64,000 nt of DNA from Vibrio kanaloae (GCF_024347535.1 NZ_AP025497.1:2542001-2606000); one strand, 5' to 3'; shown: positions 1 to 12,182, numbered from the stretch's first letter. Notes: generated from the sequence alone by a model not told the origin. Numbers and translations: made by a program.

Positions 1-890
1 CTGTTGGCTTAATCACGGCGATTGGTCTATCTGACGAACACCAAATTATGGGTGGCTTTGAGATGAGCGACATGTTCACCAACATGAACCCGAATGACCT
101 ACCACTTTGGCCTGCTCTATTCATCACCATCGCATGTGGCGCTATCTCTGGCTTCCACGCAACTCAGTCTCCTTTGATGGCGCGTTGTATGGAAAATGAG
201 AAGAACGGTCGCTTTGTATTCTACGGCGCAATGATTGGTGAAGGCATTATCGCTCTAATCTGGTGTGCCCTTGCTCTGTCTTTCTTTGGTTCAGTTGAGT
301 CTTTGTCTGACGCGATTGCAAACGGCGGCCCTGGTAACGTGGTATACAGCGCTTCATTTGGCCTACTGGGTGTATTTGGCGGTATCCTTGCTTTCCTTGG
401 CGTGGTTATCCTACCAATCACTTCTGGTGACACTGCATTCCGTTCAAGCCGTCTTATCCTTGCTGAATACTTCAACATGGAACAGAAAACACTGCGTAAC
501 CGCCTACTGATGGCTTTACCACTGTTCGTTATCGGCGGCATCCTGACTCAAGTTGATTTCGGTATCATCTGGCGTTACTTCGGTTTTGCTAACCAATCAA
601 CAGCAGTAATGATGCTGTGGACAGCTTCAGCTTACCTACTTCGTCACAACAAACTGCACTGGGTAACAACAGTTCCAGCTATCTTCATGACGTCTGTGTG
701 TATCACATTCATCTTAAACAATAGCCAACTGGGTTTTGGGCTACCTATGCAAATATCAACAATCGTAGGCGTGGTGTCATCTCTACTGATTACGGCTTAC
801 GTGATCAAGATTTCAAAAGGCAAAGGCGATATCGACCTAGCTGATGAAGAACAAGAGAAAGAAGCAAAAGGCGTAACCAAAACTGCCTAG
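1..890 (+). CDS. CstA/BtsT-family transporter, C-terminal part
   Basis: The reading frame is open from base 3, so the 5' part of the gene lies outside the window. The visible ~295 residues contain the family signature GFHATQSPLMARCMENEKNG and about six hydrophobic segments, ending in a charged cytosolic tail rich in Asp, Glu and Lys. CstA-family proteins are inner-membrane transporters: CstA is linked to peptide or pyruvate uptake in starvation, and BtsT is a pyruvate/H+ symporter. Directly downstream on the same strand lie a LytS-type kinase and a LytTR regulator, the partner type that controls btsT in E. coli, so a pyruvate-responsive transporter is the best inference. Substrate cannot be decided from this fragment. 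Confidence 0.88.
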   Translation, partial: VGLITAIGLSDEHQIMGGFEMSDMFTNMNPNDLPLWPALFITIACGAISGFHATQSPLMARCMENEKNGRFVFYGAMIGEGIIALIWCALALSFFGSVESLSDAIANGGPGNVVYSASFGLLGVFGGILAFLGVVILPITSGDTAFRSSRLILAEYFNMEQKTLRNRLLMALPLFVIGGILTQVDFGIIWRYFGFANQSTAVMMLWTASAYLLRHNKLHWVTTVPAIFMTSVCITFILNNSQLGFGLPMQISTIVGVVSSLLITAYVIKISKGKGDIDLADEEQEKEAKGVTKTA

Positions 891-1000
891 TTCTTTCAGA
901 CTCTTGATAAAAGAGACACGTCTTCATAGAGAGACAAAAGAACAGCCAAACACACTTCACTTGCTCCGGTAATCACCCAGTGATTCGTGGAAATTAAGAC

Positions 1001-1028
1001 TAAAGCCCGTCCTCTGTGATGGGCTTTA
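1001..1028 (+). terminator. Hairpin after the CstA-family gene
   Basis: An 11-bp stem (one G-U pair) with a 6-nt loop lies 110 bp after the transporter stop: arms TAAAGCCCGTC and GATGGGCTTTA. The T tract after it is short, so termination may be partial and allow some read-through into the kinase gene. Confidence 0.55.
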
Positions 1029-1145
1029 CTGTATCTCAGCATTGAGAAGCAATCGTCACTGGATATAACCAACGAAAACACAAGCAAAGCTACCGTTACC
1101 ACGCAATGAGCTTTACACTTAACAAGCGTCTCAATAGGTGAAAAT

Positions 1146-2816
1146 ATGGAACTCATTCTCTCTCTGCTGCAACAAACCTGTGTCTACTTAGTGATTGCTT
1201 ACATGTTAAGTAAAACTCCATTGATTCTCCCTTTGTTGAGCATCTCTTCACGCTTAAGTCATAAAGTCAGCTGTTATGTTCTGTTTTCTCTGTTCTGTAT
1301 TATGGGCACCTATTTTGGACTGCAGATTAATGACGCGATAGCCAACACTCGAGCGATGGGCGCAGTAATGGGCGGTCTGTTTGGTGGCCCTGTCGTTGGC
1401 TTTGCGGTCGGCTTTACTGGCGGTATTCATCGTTACTCATTAGGTGGTTTTACGGACTTAGCTTGTGCCATTTCCACCACAGCAGAAGGTTTGATTGGTG
1501 GCCTATTGCACGTTTACTTAGTCAGAAAGAATAAAGCCAGCCAGCTGTTTAATCCGCTGGTAGTGTTCTCTGTCACCCTGTTTGCAGAGATCATTCAAAT
1601 GCTGATTCTACTGGCGGTCGCCAAACCGTTTGAGCAATCCTACGCTCTGGTTTCTGATATTGCTGCGCCAATGATCATTGCAAACTCAGTGGGTGCGGCG
1701 CTGTTCATGAGCATCATCCAAGACAGGAAAACCATCTTCGAAAAGTACTCGGCTACTTTCTCGCGCCGCGCATTAACCATCGCCGAGCGTTCTGTGGGTA
1801 TTCTGCATGGTGGCTTCAATTCCGATAACGCACAAAAAATCGTGCGTATCGTTTACGAAGAAACCAACGTCGGTGCGGTGGCGATTACCGACCGAGAAAA
1901 AATCCTCGCGTTCGTCGGCATTGGCGATGAACACCATATTCCGAACACCCCTATTTCATCGCAGAGCACCCTCACCTCGATGGAACAAAACGACATCATC
2001 TACCTTGATGGTAAAGAGAACCCATACCAATGTTCTCTATCTCAAGATTGCAAGTTAGGTTCTGCGCTTATTATCCCACTGCGTGCCGGTAACGAAGTCG
2101 TCGGTACCATCAAACTGTATGAGCCTAAGCTGAAGCTATTCTCGACCATTAACATGTCGATGGCAGAAGGTATCGCTCAACTGCTTTCAAGCCAGATCCT
2201 ATTCAGCAACTATCAGCAGCAGCAGACCCTGCTCACCCAAGCTGAAATCAAACTGTTGCACGCTCAGGTTAACCCGCACTTCTTGTTTAATGCGCTGAAT
2301 ACCATCAGTGCCGTTACACGTCGTGACCCAGATAAAGCACGAGAGCTTATTCAGCACCTATCTCACTTCTTTAGAAGCAACCTTAAGCAGAACATCAACA
2401 CTGTGAAACTCAAAGACGAACTGGCACACGTCAATGCTTACCTGACCATAGAGAAGGCACGCTTTACCGACCGCTTAGAAGTGGAATTGGATATCGACCC
2501 GCTACTGTATAACTCTCAACTGCCGAGCTTTACCCTGCAGCCACTGGTTGAAAATGCCATAAAGCATGGTATTTCAAACATGCTAGAAGGCGGCAAAGTG
2601 AAGATTTATAGTGAGGCTTTCAAGGGTGGATTCAAGCTGACCGTGGAAGACAATGCAGGCAACTATCAGAAGCCGTCTCAAGACCATGTGGGTTTAGGAA
2701 TGGAAATTGTTGATAAACGACTCGCGAATTTCTTTGGACAAGACTCAGCACTAAAAATAGAATCTCAACCACAGCAATTTACTCGAATGAGCTTTATCAT
2801 ACCTATACTAAAATAA
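1146..2816 (+). CDS. LytS-type sensor histidine kinase (BtsS/YpdA-like)
   Basis: This 556-residue inner-membrane kinase has an N-terminal 5TMR-LYT membrane domain (about residues 5-205), a GAF-like domain (about 210-350), a His_kinase domain with phospho-acceptor His378 in the motif NPHFLFN, and a C-terminal HATPase with the N box PLVENAIKHG. Length and order match E. coli BtsS (about 561 aa), a pyruvate sensor. The gene lies 255 bp after a CstA/BtsT-family gene and 94 bp before a LytTR response regulator, so it probably phosphorylates that regulator to control transporter expression. YpdA is the alternative orthologue. The kinase assignment is firm; the pyruvate ligand is inferred. Confidence 0.88.
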   Translation: MELILSLLQQTCVYLVIAYMLSKTPLILPLLSISSRLSHKVSCYVLFSLFCIMGTYFGLQINDAIANTRAMGAVMGGLFGGPVVGFAVGFTGGIHRYSLGGFTDLACAISTTAEGLIGGLLHVYLVRKNKASQLFNPLVVFSVTLFAEIIQMLILLAVAKPFEQSYALVSDIAAPMIIANSVGAALFMSIIQDRKTIFEKYSATFSRRALTIAERSVGILHGGFNSDNAQKIVRIVYEETNVGAVAITDREKILAFVGIGDEHHIPNTPISSQSTLTSMEQNDIIYLDGKENPYQCSLSQDCKLGSALIIPLRAGNEVVGTIKLYEPKLKLFSTINMSMAEGIAQLLSSQILFSNYQQQQTLLTQAEIKLLHAQVNPHFLFNALNTISAVTRRDPDKARELIQHLSHFFRSNLKQNINTVKLKDELAHVNAYLTIEKARFTDRLEVELDIDPLLYNSQLPSFTLQPLVENAIKHGISNMLEGGKVKIYSEAFKGGFKLTVEDNAGNYQKPSQDHVGLGMEIVDKRLANFFGQDSALKIESQPQQFTRMSFIIPILK

Positions 2817-2910
2817 CGGTGCTTTCGTAGATGATAGCCTCTCGGTAACCGTATTATTTAGAAGCCAAGCGTGAATCAAACAGGGATAGAATCAAGATGA
2901 AGATTGTAGG

Positions 2911-3642
2911 ATGTTAAAAGCATTAGTTGTCGATGATGAGCTTTTTGCTCGTGAAGAACTGATTGAACTACTGACTGAAACTGGAGAAGTGGAAGTCATC
3001 GGTCAAGCAAGCAACGCGATCGAAGGCCTGAAGCAGATCAACCAGCTCAAGCCTGATGTAGTGTATTTAGATATTCAAATGCCGCAAGTTACCGGGATTG
3101 AACTGCTGAGCATGCTTGACCCAGACACTATGCCCTACGTGGTATTTGTGACCGCCTACGATCAATATGCGATTCAAGCCTTTGAAGACAATGCCTTTGA
3201 CTACCTACTTAAGCCAGTCGAGCCTTGTCGATTAAACAAGAGCGTTTGTCGCCTGAATAAGATCATCAAACAGAACCACAAAGCGCCAGAACAAGACATA
3301 TCAGTCATCGCCCCCTCTCATTTAGAGCAGATTCCGTGTATTGGCCATAACCGTATAGTGATCATGGCAAGCCAAACGGTCGAGTGCGCCTATTCAGACA
3401 TTAGTGGGGTACATGTTCGTAGTTCATCGCAAACAGCAACTTCACAATTAACCTTGAAGACCTTAGAAGAAAAGACCGATTTGATCCGCTGTCATCGCCA
3501 ATATTTGATCAACATAAAATCGATCCAAGAGATCAAGCTATTAGAAAATGGATTAGCCGAGATAGTCACACTGACGGGCTTTGAAGTGCCAGTCAGCCGT
3601 CGCTACCTCAAGACGTTAAAAGAGCAACTCGGCCTTCAGTAA
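2911..3642 (+). CDS. LytTR-family response regulator (BtsR/YpdB-like)
   Basis: This 243-residue protein has an N-terminal receiver domain (residues 1-120) with acidic pocket DDE at 8-10, phospho-acceptor Asp54 in YLDIQMP and a conserved KPVEP lysine loop. The C-terminal LytTR DNA-binding domain (about 140-240) includes the RCHRQYLIN motif. E. coli BtsR is 239 aa with the same layout. It follows the LytS-type kinase and is probably its partner; the target is likely the CstA-family gene just upstream, whose promoter is outside this window. The ATG is preceded by a GTAGG-like ribosome site close to the start. Confidence 0.9.
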   Translation: MLKALVVDDELFAREELIELLTETGEVEVIGQASNAIEGLKQINQLKPDVVYLDIQMPQVTGIELLSMLDPDTMPYVVFVTAYDQYAIQAFEDNAFDYLLKPVEPCRLNKSVCRLNKIIKQNHKAPEQDISVIAPSHLEQIPCIGHNRIVIMASQTVECAYSDISGVHVRSSSQTATSQLTLKTLEEKTDLIRCHRQYLINIKSIQEIKLLENGLAEIVTLTGFEVPVSRRYLKTLKEQLGLQ

Positions 3643-3677
3643 ACATACTTCAGGTCAAGACATAGCATGATCAAAAA

Positions 3678-3699
3678 AGCCAACGCATCAACGTTGGCT
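3678..3699. terminator. Bidirectional terminator between the LytTR gene and ispH
   Basis: Perfect 8-bp arms AGCCAACG and CGTTGGCT enclose a 6-nt loop, with a run of A on the left flank and TTT on the right. It sits between the convergent LytTR regulator and ispH genes and can serve both. Confidence 0.75.
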
Positions 3700-3734
3700 G
3701 TTTACTAGTCGCTAGTGTCACGAATCAATAGAGA

Positions 3735-4694
3735 TTAGTCGACTTGCTTGATCTGCAGCTCTTTTGGCACTTCGAAGAACATGTTCTCTTCACGACCTTG
3801 AATCTCTTCAACGTCAGTCGCACCCAACTCACGAATGCGGTCCAAGATTTGGTTTACTAGCTCTTCTGGAGCCGAAGCCCCCGCCGTTACACCAATTTTC
3901 TTCTTGCCTTCAACCCATTCTGTTTGAATGTCTTCAGGGCAATCCGTAAGGTAACCGGGTGTGCCTAGCTTCTCAGCCAGCTCTTTCAAACGTGTTGAGT
4001 TCGATGAGTTCTTAGAACCAACCACAATCACTACGTCTACATCATTTGCCATATCACGTACTGCGTCTTGACGGTTTTGAGTCGCGTAACAGATGTCGTC
4101 TTTACGAGGGCCTTGGATCTGTGGGAACACGCGACGTAGCTCTTCAATTACATCCGCCGTCTCATCAACTGACAAGGTTGTTTGGCTAACGTAATGTAAG
4201 TTAGTTGGGTCGTTCACTACTAGGTTTTGTACGTCCTCTGGTCTTTCAACCAAATACATTCCACCGGTTTTGCTAGCGTACTGACCCATAGTCCCTTCCA
4301 CTTCAGGGTGACCTGCGTGACCAATCAGTACCACTTCCATATGTTTGCGACTCGCACGAGCAACTTCCATATGTACTTTAGTGACCAATGGACACGTCGC
4401 ATCAAATACGGTGAGATCGCGCTCTTTCGCTTCTTTACGAACAGCTTGAGATACACCGTGAGCAGAAAAGATCACGATGTTATCGTCTGGCACTTCACTC
4501 AGCTCTTCGACAAAAATAGCACCACGTTGCTTAAGCCCTTCAACAACAAAGCGGTTATGCACCACTTCATGGCGAACATAGATCGGTGGCTGATACATTT
4601 CAAGTGCGCGCTCTACGATGCTGATCGCACGATCAACACCGGCACAGAAGCCACGAGGGTTAGCTAACATTATTTTCATTTCATTGCTCATCAT
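3735..4694 (-). CDS. ispH: 4-hydroxy-3-methylbut-2-enyl diphosphate reductase
   Basis: IspH (LytB) makes IPP and DMAPP from HMBPP in the last step of the MEP isoprenoid pathway, in the cytosol, using a [4Fe-4S] cluster. The three cluster cysteines are visible in [20 protein letters not shown] and [11 protein letters not shown]. Length (319 aa) fits the family (E. coli 316). The start is uncertain: ATG codons at residues 1, 2 and 6 compete, and starting at residue 6 (position 4679) would match the E. coli N terminus. It closes the conserved ribF-ileS-lspA-fkpB-ispH gene order, 135 bp after fkpB, and is followed by a bidirectional terminator. Confidence 0.97.
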   Translation of the reverse strand: MMSNEMKIMLANPRGFCAGVDRAISIVERALEMYQPPIYVRHEVVHNRFVVEGLKQRGAIFVEELSEVPDDNIVIFSAHGVSQAVRKEAKERDLTVFDATCPLVTKVHMEVARASRKHMEVVLIGHAGHPEVEGTMGQYASKTGGMYLVERPEDVQNLVVNDPTNLHYVSQTTLSVDETADVIEELRRVFPQIQGPRKDDICYATQNRQDAVRDMANDVDVVIVVGSKNSSNSTRLKELAEKLGTPGYLTDCPEDIQTEWVEGKKKIGVTAGASAPEELVNQILDRIRELGATDVEEIQGREENMFFEVPKELQIKQVD

Positions 4695-4829
4695 TTACCG
4701 CGGTACTAAGGTTGTTTCTCTAGAGTTCGCCGTCAGCGAGGTTCGCATTCTACAGTGAAGCGCCTAGACAGTGAAGCTCTGGGTTGTGTGTCACAGCTGT
4801 AAGGCAGTGCTATTCTAACGTTAAGAGAG

Positions 4830-5261
4830 TTATTCTACCGTTAAGATATTGACGTCAAAGGTAACATCTTGACCAGCGAGTGGGTGATTAAAATCAACCG
4901 TCACTGAATCACCTGCGATCTCAGTAATAATACCTGGAATTTCCATACCGTCAGGACCTGAGAATGCCATGATAGTGCCCACTTCAACTTCAGAGTCGCC
5001 AACAAACTTAGCACGATCCATATAGTGAATATGATCTGGGTTTGGCATACCAAACGCGTCTTCCGCTTTCAATTCGATAGACTTTTCAGTGCCGGCTTCA
5101 AGTCCAAGTAAGCACGCTTCAAAGTTCTCACTTAGGCTGCCATCACCCATGACGAACTTCGCTGGTTTGCCCATGTTCTCCGTACTATCGGCAACTGAAC
5201 CATCCTTCATTTTAATCGTAAAATGTAGAGTTACTGCTGAATCATTTTTAATTGCTGCCAC
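4830..5261 (-). CDS. fkpB: FKBP-type peptidyl-prolyl isomerase, SlpA-like
   Basis: This 143-residue cytosolic protein has the SlyD/SlpA type of FKBP fold with an inserted chaperone flap: DSAVTLHFTIKMKDG at the N terminus, GDGSLSENFEACLLG in the active-site strand, and DFNHPLAGQ near the C terminus, the conserved end of the FKBP core. It lacks the His-rich metal-binding tail of SlyD, which supports SlpA/FkpB. It is predicted to speed proline isomerisation and act as a chaperone. It sits between lspA and ispH as in E. coli, but a terminator separates it from lspA, so it probably has its own promoter in the 185-bp gap. Confidence 0.93.
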   Translation of the reverse strand: MAAIKNDSAVTLHFTIKMKDGSVADSTENMGKPAKFVMGDGSLSENFEACLLGLEAGTEKSIELKAEDAFGMPNPDHIHYMDRAKFVGDSEVEVGTIMAFSGPDGMEIPGIITEIAGDSVTVDFNHPLAGQDVTFDVNILTVE

Positions 5262-5331
5262 GTTACTTTCCTTAGACTTCTTTATTATTTGGAGGACGCA
5301 TGGTGCTTTGCTTCCTTGTTGACTGAAGCAT

Positions 5332-5367
5332 AAAAAAAAGCGCCACCGGAATCAACCGACAGCGCTT
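5332..5367 (-). terminator. Terminator after lspA
   Basis: On the minus strand arms AAGCGC and GCGCTT, with an inner CGG/CCG pairing, are followed by a run of eight T. It lies 80 bp after the lspA stop and upstream of fkpB. Confidence 0.8.
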
Positions 5368-5446
5368 AGGGCTATTCTATTCTGTGAGTCATAGACTGAC
5401 TTTAGGGCAATCTATTTCAAGGCTCTTTTACCTAAGGCTTATTCGC

Positions 5447-5947
5447 CTATTTGCTCTCATCTTTCTTGCGGAAGCCATCGAGGATGATCATCGCAGCACC
5501 GATACAGATTCCCATATCCGCTAAGTTGAAGGCAGGCCAATGGTAAGTGCCCCAGTAAAAGTCTAAGTAATCGACAACAAAGCCGTGTACTACTCGGTCA
5601 AATACGTTACCAACTGCACCACCAATGATGATGGCGTAAGCAATGTTGTTCCACTTTTCTGTCGCTGGTAGTTTGCTCATCCAGTACGTCAGCATGCCTG
5701 TTACTGCAAATGCGATACCAGTAAATAACCAACGTTGCCAACCACTTTGGTCGCTCAAGAAGCTAAATGCTGCACCGTAGTTATGAACATACAAAAAGTT
5801 AAAGAACGGCAGCACCTCAATACGATTTGCCCAGCCATAACCCATGTTGTCCATGACGAAAAGTTTGATGCCGATATCTGCAGCGAAAACCAGCAGAGCC
5901 AACCATAACCAACGCACACCAGATTGTTTTAACGAAACTTCACTCAT
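5447..5947 (-). CDS. lspA: Lipoprotein signal peptidase (signal peptidase II)
   Basis: LspA is an inner-membrane aspartic protease that cleaves prolipoprotein signal peptides after Lgt has lipidated the +1 cysteine. The 166-residue protein has four predicted membrane segments and both catalytic aspartates, in [10 protein letters not shown] and FNLADMGI. Length matches E. coli (164 aa). It is downstream of ileS as in most gammaproteobacteria, although a GC-rich hairpin lies in the 159-bp gap. Its substrates include the lipoproteins encoded in this window, and lgt itself is also present near 16-17 kb. Confidence 0.97.
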   Translation of the reverse strand: MSEVSLKQSGVRWLWLALLVFAADIGIKLFVMDNMGYGWANRIEVLPFFNFLYVHNYGAAFSFLSDQSGWQRWLFTGIAFAVTGMLTYWMSKLPATEKWNNIAYAIIIGGAVGNVFDRVVHGFVVDYLDFYWGTYHWPAFNLADMGICIGAAMIILDGFRKKDESK

Positions 5948-6049
5948 TTCTATTCCTAGTATTTACTAAACCAGCACCCATTTCGTCACCCCGTTTAAAG
6001 GTAACAAGCACTCGACTTGGTTAAACACATTTCCTATAACTAAAAATAA

Positions 6050-6067
6050 CCCCAGTTGATACTGGGG
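6050..6067 (-). terminator. Possible terminator between ileS and lspA
   Basis: A perfect 7-bp GC-rich stem (CCCCAGT/ACTGGGG) with a 4-nt loop is followed on the minus strand by TTATTTTTA. This is a weak-to-moderate intrinsic terminator that would reduce but not abolish transcription into lspA. Confidence 0.55.
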
Positions 6068-6106
6068 CTATGATTTTTACAAAAAGTTCAGTCTTTCTCT
6101 GAGCGG

Positions 6107-8983
<2,877 letters not shown>

Positions 8984-9046
8984 CGATTCTTAATTCCGTT
9001 ATATTGGGCGAAGTTAGACATTATGTTAACCGGTGGAATCATCCGA

Positions 9047-9982
9047 TTAATTCTTTAGCTGAAGCAGCCACACCCTTGCGGCTTCAGCATCCAATTCTAT
9101 TTGATTCTTTAATGCGTCGAACGATTCAAATTTTATCTCGTCGCGCAGTTTGTGTAAAAGTCGTACTTCTAACTGTTTACCATATAAATTGGCTTTAAAG
9201 TCAAAAAAGTGCACTTCTAATTGCTGCCTTACGCCATTAACCGTTGGTCGTTGTCCAATGTTAGCCACGCCACCGACAGGAACACCGTCAATATCCAAAG
9301 CTTCAACAACATAGACTCCCGAAACAGGAGAAACGCAACGCTTTAATGGAATGTTAGCGGTAGGGAAACCTATGGTTCTCCCTAATTTTCGACCATGAGA
9401 AACACGACCACTAATACTGTAATCACGCCCTAACATGGTTGCACTTGCAGTCAAGTCATCAGCCGCTAATGCATTTCGTATCTCGGTGCTGCTTACTCGT
9501 AATTGGTTTAAGCAATAGCTCTGTGTGCTTACCACCTCAAAACCATATTTTTCGCCAGCTTCTTTAAGCATAGCGAAATTACCCGTACGGCCTTTGCCAA
9601 AACAAAAATCGTCACCAACCACCAAAAACTTAACACCAAGCTTATCAACCAGAAGATCTTTAATGAATGCTTCCGCAGATAAACTTGCAAAATACTGGTT
9701 AAAATTAACACACAGTAAACGACTGATATCTAGCTTACTCAGTTGCACGTATTTATCTCGCAAGCGAGTTAAACGTGCTGGCGCTCTATCTCGGGCAAAC
9801 AGCTCCATAGGCTGTGGTTCAAACGTCATGACAACAGAAGGGAGCCCTAATACTGCCGCTTGTTTAGAAACCTGACTTAGAACCTCTTGATGTCCTAAAT
9901 GAACACCATCGAAGTTACCTATGGTTAATACACAGCCACGATGCTGCGCTTTTATATTGTGTATACCTCGGATCAGTTCCAT
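9047..9982 (-). CDS. ribF: Bifunctional riboflavin kinase/FAD synthetase
   Basis: RibF phosphorylates riboflavin to FMN and adenylates FMN to FAD. The N-terminal FAD synthetase domain (about 1-185) has the nucleotidyltransferase motif GNFDGVHLGHQ; the C-terminal flavokinase domain (about 185-305) has GRTIGFPTANI. I chose the ATG at 9982 (MELIRGIHNI) because it matches the E. coli N terminus; a frame extending three codons further to 9991 exists. That gives 311 aa against 313 in E. coli. It lies between murJ and ileS. Confidence 0.96.
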   Translation of the reverse strand: MELIRGIHNIKAQHRGCVLTIGNFDGVHLGHQEVLSQVSKQAAVLGLPSVVMTFEPQPMELFARDRAPARLTRLRDKYVQLSKLDISRLLCVNFNQYFASLSAEAFIKDLLVDKLGVKFLVVGDDFCFGKGRTGNFAMLKEAGEKYGFEVVSTQSYCLNQLRVSSTEIRNALAADDLTASATMLGRDYSISGRVSHGRKLGRTIGFPTANIPLKRCVSPVSGVYVVEALDIDGVPVGGVANIGQRPTVNGVRQQLEVHFFDFKANLYGKQLEVRLLHKLRDEIKFESFDALKNQIELDAEAARVWLLQLKN

Positions 9983-10052
9983 TATGATCAACTAAAACCT
10001 GCTATTTGCATCATTTATTGTGTGAAACCGACGGATTATATACTAATCAGTA

Positions 10053-11630
10053 TTAATCTGTCGCTGCTTTTAAATGTTTTACTCGGACACCTAAAATCAA
10101 TACAGAAACAATATAAACAAAGCCACCAAGTCCAATCAAGCCTGTTAATGCCATCGCTCTCTGACTGAATCCCCATTCAAGCCACTTTTGCATACTATCC
10201 AACTGCCACAAAATAGCCGCTACCATCACCACACCAGAGATAATCAATTTGGCACTGAACAATAAGGTTGTCTTCGTTAATTGATATACACCCGCAAGAT
10301 GTAATCCACGATATAACAAGGCCATATTCACAAAAGCAGATAAGGCTGTCGCAATCGCTAAACCAACATAACCATAGAAATAAGCAAAGATCGCGTTAAA
10401 CACCATGTTGGTCACCATAGCGATAATGCCGTACTTAACCGGCGTTTTGGTATCTTGGCGAGAGTAATAGCCAGGGGCTAACACTTTAATCAACATGAAG
10501 TTAAGCAAACCTGACGCGTAAGCGACCAATGACATCGACGCCTGCTGCACATCGTGTGGAGAAAACTCACCACGCATGAAGAGCACCATCAGCATAGGTT
10601 TAGCCAAAACAATCAGGCCTAACATCGCCGGAATGCCGAGAAGCAAAACCATGCGTACGCCCCAGTCCATCGTATGTGCGAATCCTTCACCTTGAGCGTC
10701 TACATGTTTACGGGATAAAGCGGGCAGAATCACAGTCGCAATCGCGATACCGAATAAACCTAGTGGAAATTCAAGTAGTCGGTCTGAGTAGTACAACCAA
10801 CTGATAGAGCCCGTCGCAAGGAAACTTGCAATGAAGGTATCAAACAGTAAGTTAATTTGGCTAACAGACACGCCAAACAACGCAGGGATCATTAATGTGC
10901 GGATCTTAACCACCCCCGGATCTCTCCATCCCCACTTAGGCTTAACCAACACACCCGCTTTGATTAAGAATGGCATTTGGAAAAGGAACTGAACGAGACC
11001 TCCAAGAAACACACCAATTGCCAAGCCAATTTCAGGTTGCTCTAGGTTAGGGGAAATAAACCATGCAGCACCAATGATCATTACGTTCAAGAACACAGGC
11101 GTAAAAGAAGAGACAGCAAACTTACCTAAGGTATTGAGGATCGCACCAGACAAAGCCACAAAGGTGATAAACCATAAATAAGGAAAGGTAATTTTTAGTA
11201 TAAAGCTCGCCAACTCAAATTTTGGTGCCGCAGGGCCGTCGTTAAGCCAGTCGATAAACCAACCTGCGCCAAACATCGCGGTGATGACTCCAGACCCCAG
11301 AACCCCGGCAATCGTTACGATCGAGACTAATACTCCGAGCGTACCCGAAACTTTAGCGATTAAATCTCGAGTTTTATCTTTATCACCAGCAGCGTGATAT
11401 TCCGTTAATACAGGAACAAACGCTTGAGAAAATGCACCTTCTGCAAAAAGTCGACGTAAGAAATTAGGAATTTTATTAGCGAAGAAAAATACATCGGCAC
11501 TTGCTCCTGCCCCCATCAAATTTGCTACTACTACATCACGTACTAGCCCCAACACACGGGAAACAAAAGTCATTGCACTGACAATCAGGCCTGACTTTAA
11601 TAGTCGTTTACTCACAGAAACCTCTGACAC
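10053..11630 (-). CDS. murJ: Lipid II flippase MurJ (MviN)
   Basis: MurJ flips the peptidoglycan precursor lipid II across the inner membrane. The 525-residue protein is hydrophobic throughout, with about 14 predicted membrane segments and the family N terminus ending in FVSRVLGLVRDVVVANLMG. The following FANKIPNFLRRLFAEGAFSQ is also highly conserved in the MOP-superfamily MurJ proteins. E. coli MurJ is 511 aa. It is the first gene of the minus-strand murJ-ribF-ileS block and diverges from rpsT across a 238-bp gap, so promoters for both must lie there. Confidence 0.97.
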   Translation of the reverse strand: MSEVSVSKRLLKSGLIVSAMTFVSRVLGLVRDVVVANLMGAGASADVFFFANKIPNFLRRLFAEGAFSQAFVPVLTEYHAAGDKDKTRDLIAKVSGTLGVLVSIVTIAGVLGSGVITAMFGAGWFIDWLNDGPAAPKFELASFILKITFPYLWFITFVALSGAILNTLGKFAVSSFTPVFLNVMIIGAAWFISPNLEQPEIGLAIGVFLGGLVQFLFQMPFLIKAGVLVKPKWGWRDPGVVKIRTLMIPALFGVSVSQINLLFDTFIASFLATGSISWLYYSDRLLEFPLGLFGIAIATVILPALSRKHVDAQGEGFAHTMDWGVRMVLLLGIPAMLGLIVLAKPMLMVLFMRGEFSPHDVQQASMSLVAYASGLLNFMLIKVLAPGYYSRQDTKTPVKYGIIAMVTNMVFNAIFAYFYGYVGLAIATALSAFVNMALLYRGLHLAGVYQLTKTTLLFSAKLIISGVVMVAAILWQLDSMQKWLEWGFSQRAMALTGLIGLGGFVYIVSVLILGVRVKHLKAATD

Positions 11631-11792
11631 TAGTTGATTACTTTTAAGCGGGGGGATAAATACTATCCAGTCCTAAGAAGCATAATTATTAGCATTGGTA
11701 TAAAAATGCTGTTAGAATCCCCGCCATCTTAACCGCGATGACCTTTCTATACCAAAGTTTGTTTGGCTACGACTGGTTTTTGCACAAATCAT

Positions 11793-11868
11793 TTGACAAT
11801 TAAGCGCTAATGAGGGATAGTCCTCGCCCTTAAATTGTCACCGAACTAAGTTTTTGGGAGTTAGACCC
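11793..11868 (+). promoter_or_regulatory. rpsT leader with inverted repeat and start-deciding RBS
   Basis: A TTGACA hexamer at 11793-11798 could be a -35 box. TGACAATTAA (11794-11803) and its complement near 11830-11840 (TTAAATTGTCA) form an inverted repeat upstream of rpsT. GGGAG at 11856-11860 sits 8 nt before a TTG at 11869 and fixes the start there. S20 is known in E. coli to repress its own translation, and a structured leader with a weak start fits that; the -10 box is not clear. Confidence 0.45.
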
Positions 11869-12129
11869 TTGGCAAACAGTAAATCTGCTAAGAAGCGCGC
11901 TATCCAAGCTGAGAAACGTCGCCAGCACAATGCTAGCCGTCGTTCTATGATGCGCACTTACATGAAAAAGACTATCTCAGCTATCACAGCTGGTGATAAA
12001 GAAGCTGCAACTGCTGCTCTTGTAGAAGTTACACCACTTCTTGACCGTATGGCGACTAAAGGCCTTATTCATAAGAATAAAGCTGCACGTCATAAGTCTC
12101 GTTTCGCGGCTGCAATCAAAGCTCTTTAA
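11869..12129 (+). CDS. rpsT: 30S ribosomal protein S20
   Basis: S20 binds 16S rRNA early in 30S assembly. From the TTG at 11869 the product is 86 residues, beginning (M)[20 protein letters not shown], very basic and helical, against 87 in E. coli. An in-frame TTG five codons earlier lacks a ribosome site, while GGGAG is well spaced before 11869. E. coli rpsT also uses UUG, which is part of its autoregulation. The gene diverges from murJ and is followed by a strong terminator, so it is a single-gene unit. Confidence 0.97.
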   Translation: MANSKSAKKRAIQAEKRRQHNASRRSMMRTYMKKTISAITAGDKEAATAALVEVTPLLDRMATKGLIHKNKAARHKSRFAAAIKAL

Positions 12130-12156
12130 TAGAAATTTGATTACAACGCAAAACGA

Positions 12157-12182
12157 AAAAAACCGGCCTAGGCCGGTTTTTT
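12157..12182 (+). terminator. rpsT terminator
   Basis: AAAAAACCGGCC and GGCCGGTTTTTT form a GC-rich hairpin with a T tail, 28 bp after the rpsT stop. The region from here to the hlyU stop at 12462 is AT-rich and shows no gene. Confidence 0.9.

Noticed and set aside
896..1156. 86-codon minus-strand ORF after the CstA-family gene
   Set aside because: It overlaps a plus-strand hairpin and the kinase ribosome site; no domain or RBS.
5089..5322. Plus-strand ORF over fkpB
   Set aside because: Antisense shadow of fkpB with no ribosome site and no known product.
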